A stretch of 64,000 bases of DNA from Vibrio cyclitrophicus (GTDB taxonomy: Bacteria; Pseudomonadota; Gammaproteobacteria; Enterobacterales; Vibrionaceae), in contig NZ_AP025481.1 in the NCBI RefSeq assembly GCF_024347435.1, forward strand, positions 930,001-994,000, read 5' to 3'. Shown here in pieces: positions 63,909 to 64,000 of the stretch. The first letter of the stretch is position 1. Each line of letters opens with the position of its first letter. A program made the translations under genes and the position numbers. The notes beneath the pieces are model-generated. The model did not search any database, was not told the DNA's origin, and saw only the letters and a program-made list of their open reading frames with translations.

Positions 63909-64000
63909 ATGGCTACTCGCTCTTACCAAGTCCCAGTAATACAAACAAGTTATGCCAAAATCTTAGTGCAAGTGTTCACGGACTATGGCTTAGACCTGTA
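63909..64000 (+). CDS. Partial gene at window edge, possibly an AraC-family regulator
   Basis: Thirty codons visible (MATRSYQVPVIQTSYAKILV...). The N-terminus and divergent position relative to an HlyD/DUF2955 operon are consistent with an AraC-type regulator of that operon, but no domain is complete enough to prove it. The gene continues past the window. Confidence 0.4.
   Translation, partial: MATRSYQVPVIQTSYAKILVQVFTDYGLDL

Noticed and set aside
1..64000. CRISPR arrays, tRNA/rRNA genes, integron attC sites, prophage
   Set aside because: Looked for by eye; no spaced direct repeats, cloverleaf genes or phage gene blocks were seen. A dedicated tool could still find small items I missed.

Overview
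The window looks like a chromosomal segment of a Vibrio, probably chromosome 2 of a marine species near the Splendidus clade. The main reasons are the gene set (FhuA/D/B/C plus FhuF-like ferrichrome uptake, a VctPDGC-like catechol siderophore ABC system, a transaldolase/transketolase pair next to a SorC regulator, a PrtV-type M6 protease, folE/moeA/moeB) and the moderate-to-low GC with Vibrio-like codon use. I recognised families from memory and ran no database search. I saw no tRNA, rRNA, CRISPR array, prophage or replication origin.

Layout. 0-2.1 kb: end of a copper/silver efflux operon (Cys/Met/His-rich secreted protein, CusC-like outer membrane factor, first codons of an adaptor) behind a CueR-type promoter. 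2.2-7.4 kb: CatB-like acetyltransferase, Old Yellow Enzyme-like oxidoreductase, and a lipid-flavoured group (crotonase, FadL-like porin, small barrel). 7.7-15.8 kb: hydroxamate siderophore uptake (FhuB, FhuD, TonB receptor, AraC regulator, FhuF-like reductase, FhuC) with two Fur-box candidates. 15.9-23.7 kb: MFS pump, aldose sugar dehydrogenase, cold shock protein, YaeQ, folE, moeA-moeB. 23.9-28.1 kb: LruC-domain exoprotein with a lipoprotein, small membrane protein, SseA-type sulfurtransferase. 28.5-39.0 kb: GGDEF/EAL protein, SorC regulator with tal-tkt, PAS chemoreceptor, Lrp regulator and a nucleoside-recognition (Gate) membrane protein.

39.4-44.2 kb is the most unusual part. A PrtV-like metalloprotease is interrupted inside its signal peptide by a complete ISAs1-family element with a 10-bp target duplication. 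Removing the element restores a 918-codon gene. Just upstream is a small secreted protein that resembles the protease's own N-terminal propeptide, a possible stand-alone prodomain. 44.2-46.5 kb holds an MFS pump and divergent LysR, with a six-copy 8-bp tandem repeat beside the pump. 46.7-52.7 kb encodes a 1642-residue hybrid histidine kinase with several periplasmic binding-protein-like sensor domains, overlapping an HD-GYP response regulator.

53.2-57.0 kb is a Fur-box-led iron-siderophore ABC operon whose binding protein carries a frameshift. It is followed by about 1 kb without clear genes and two tiny overlapping ORFs. 58.4-64 kb holds unknown small genes (one apparently frameshifted) and an envelope transport operon (HlyD adaptor, DUF2955 protein, AI-2E-family protein, two-pore-helix potassium channel) divergent from a partial gene that may encode an AraC regulator.

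Iron acquisition is the recurrent theme: two ABC uptake systems, one receptor, one reductase and three Fur-box candidates. Three lesions (IS in prtV, frameshift in the binding protein, frameshift at 59.46 kb) suggest recent gene decay or, for the frameshifts, possible sequence error.
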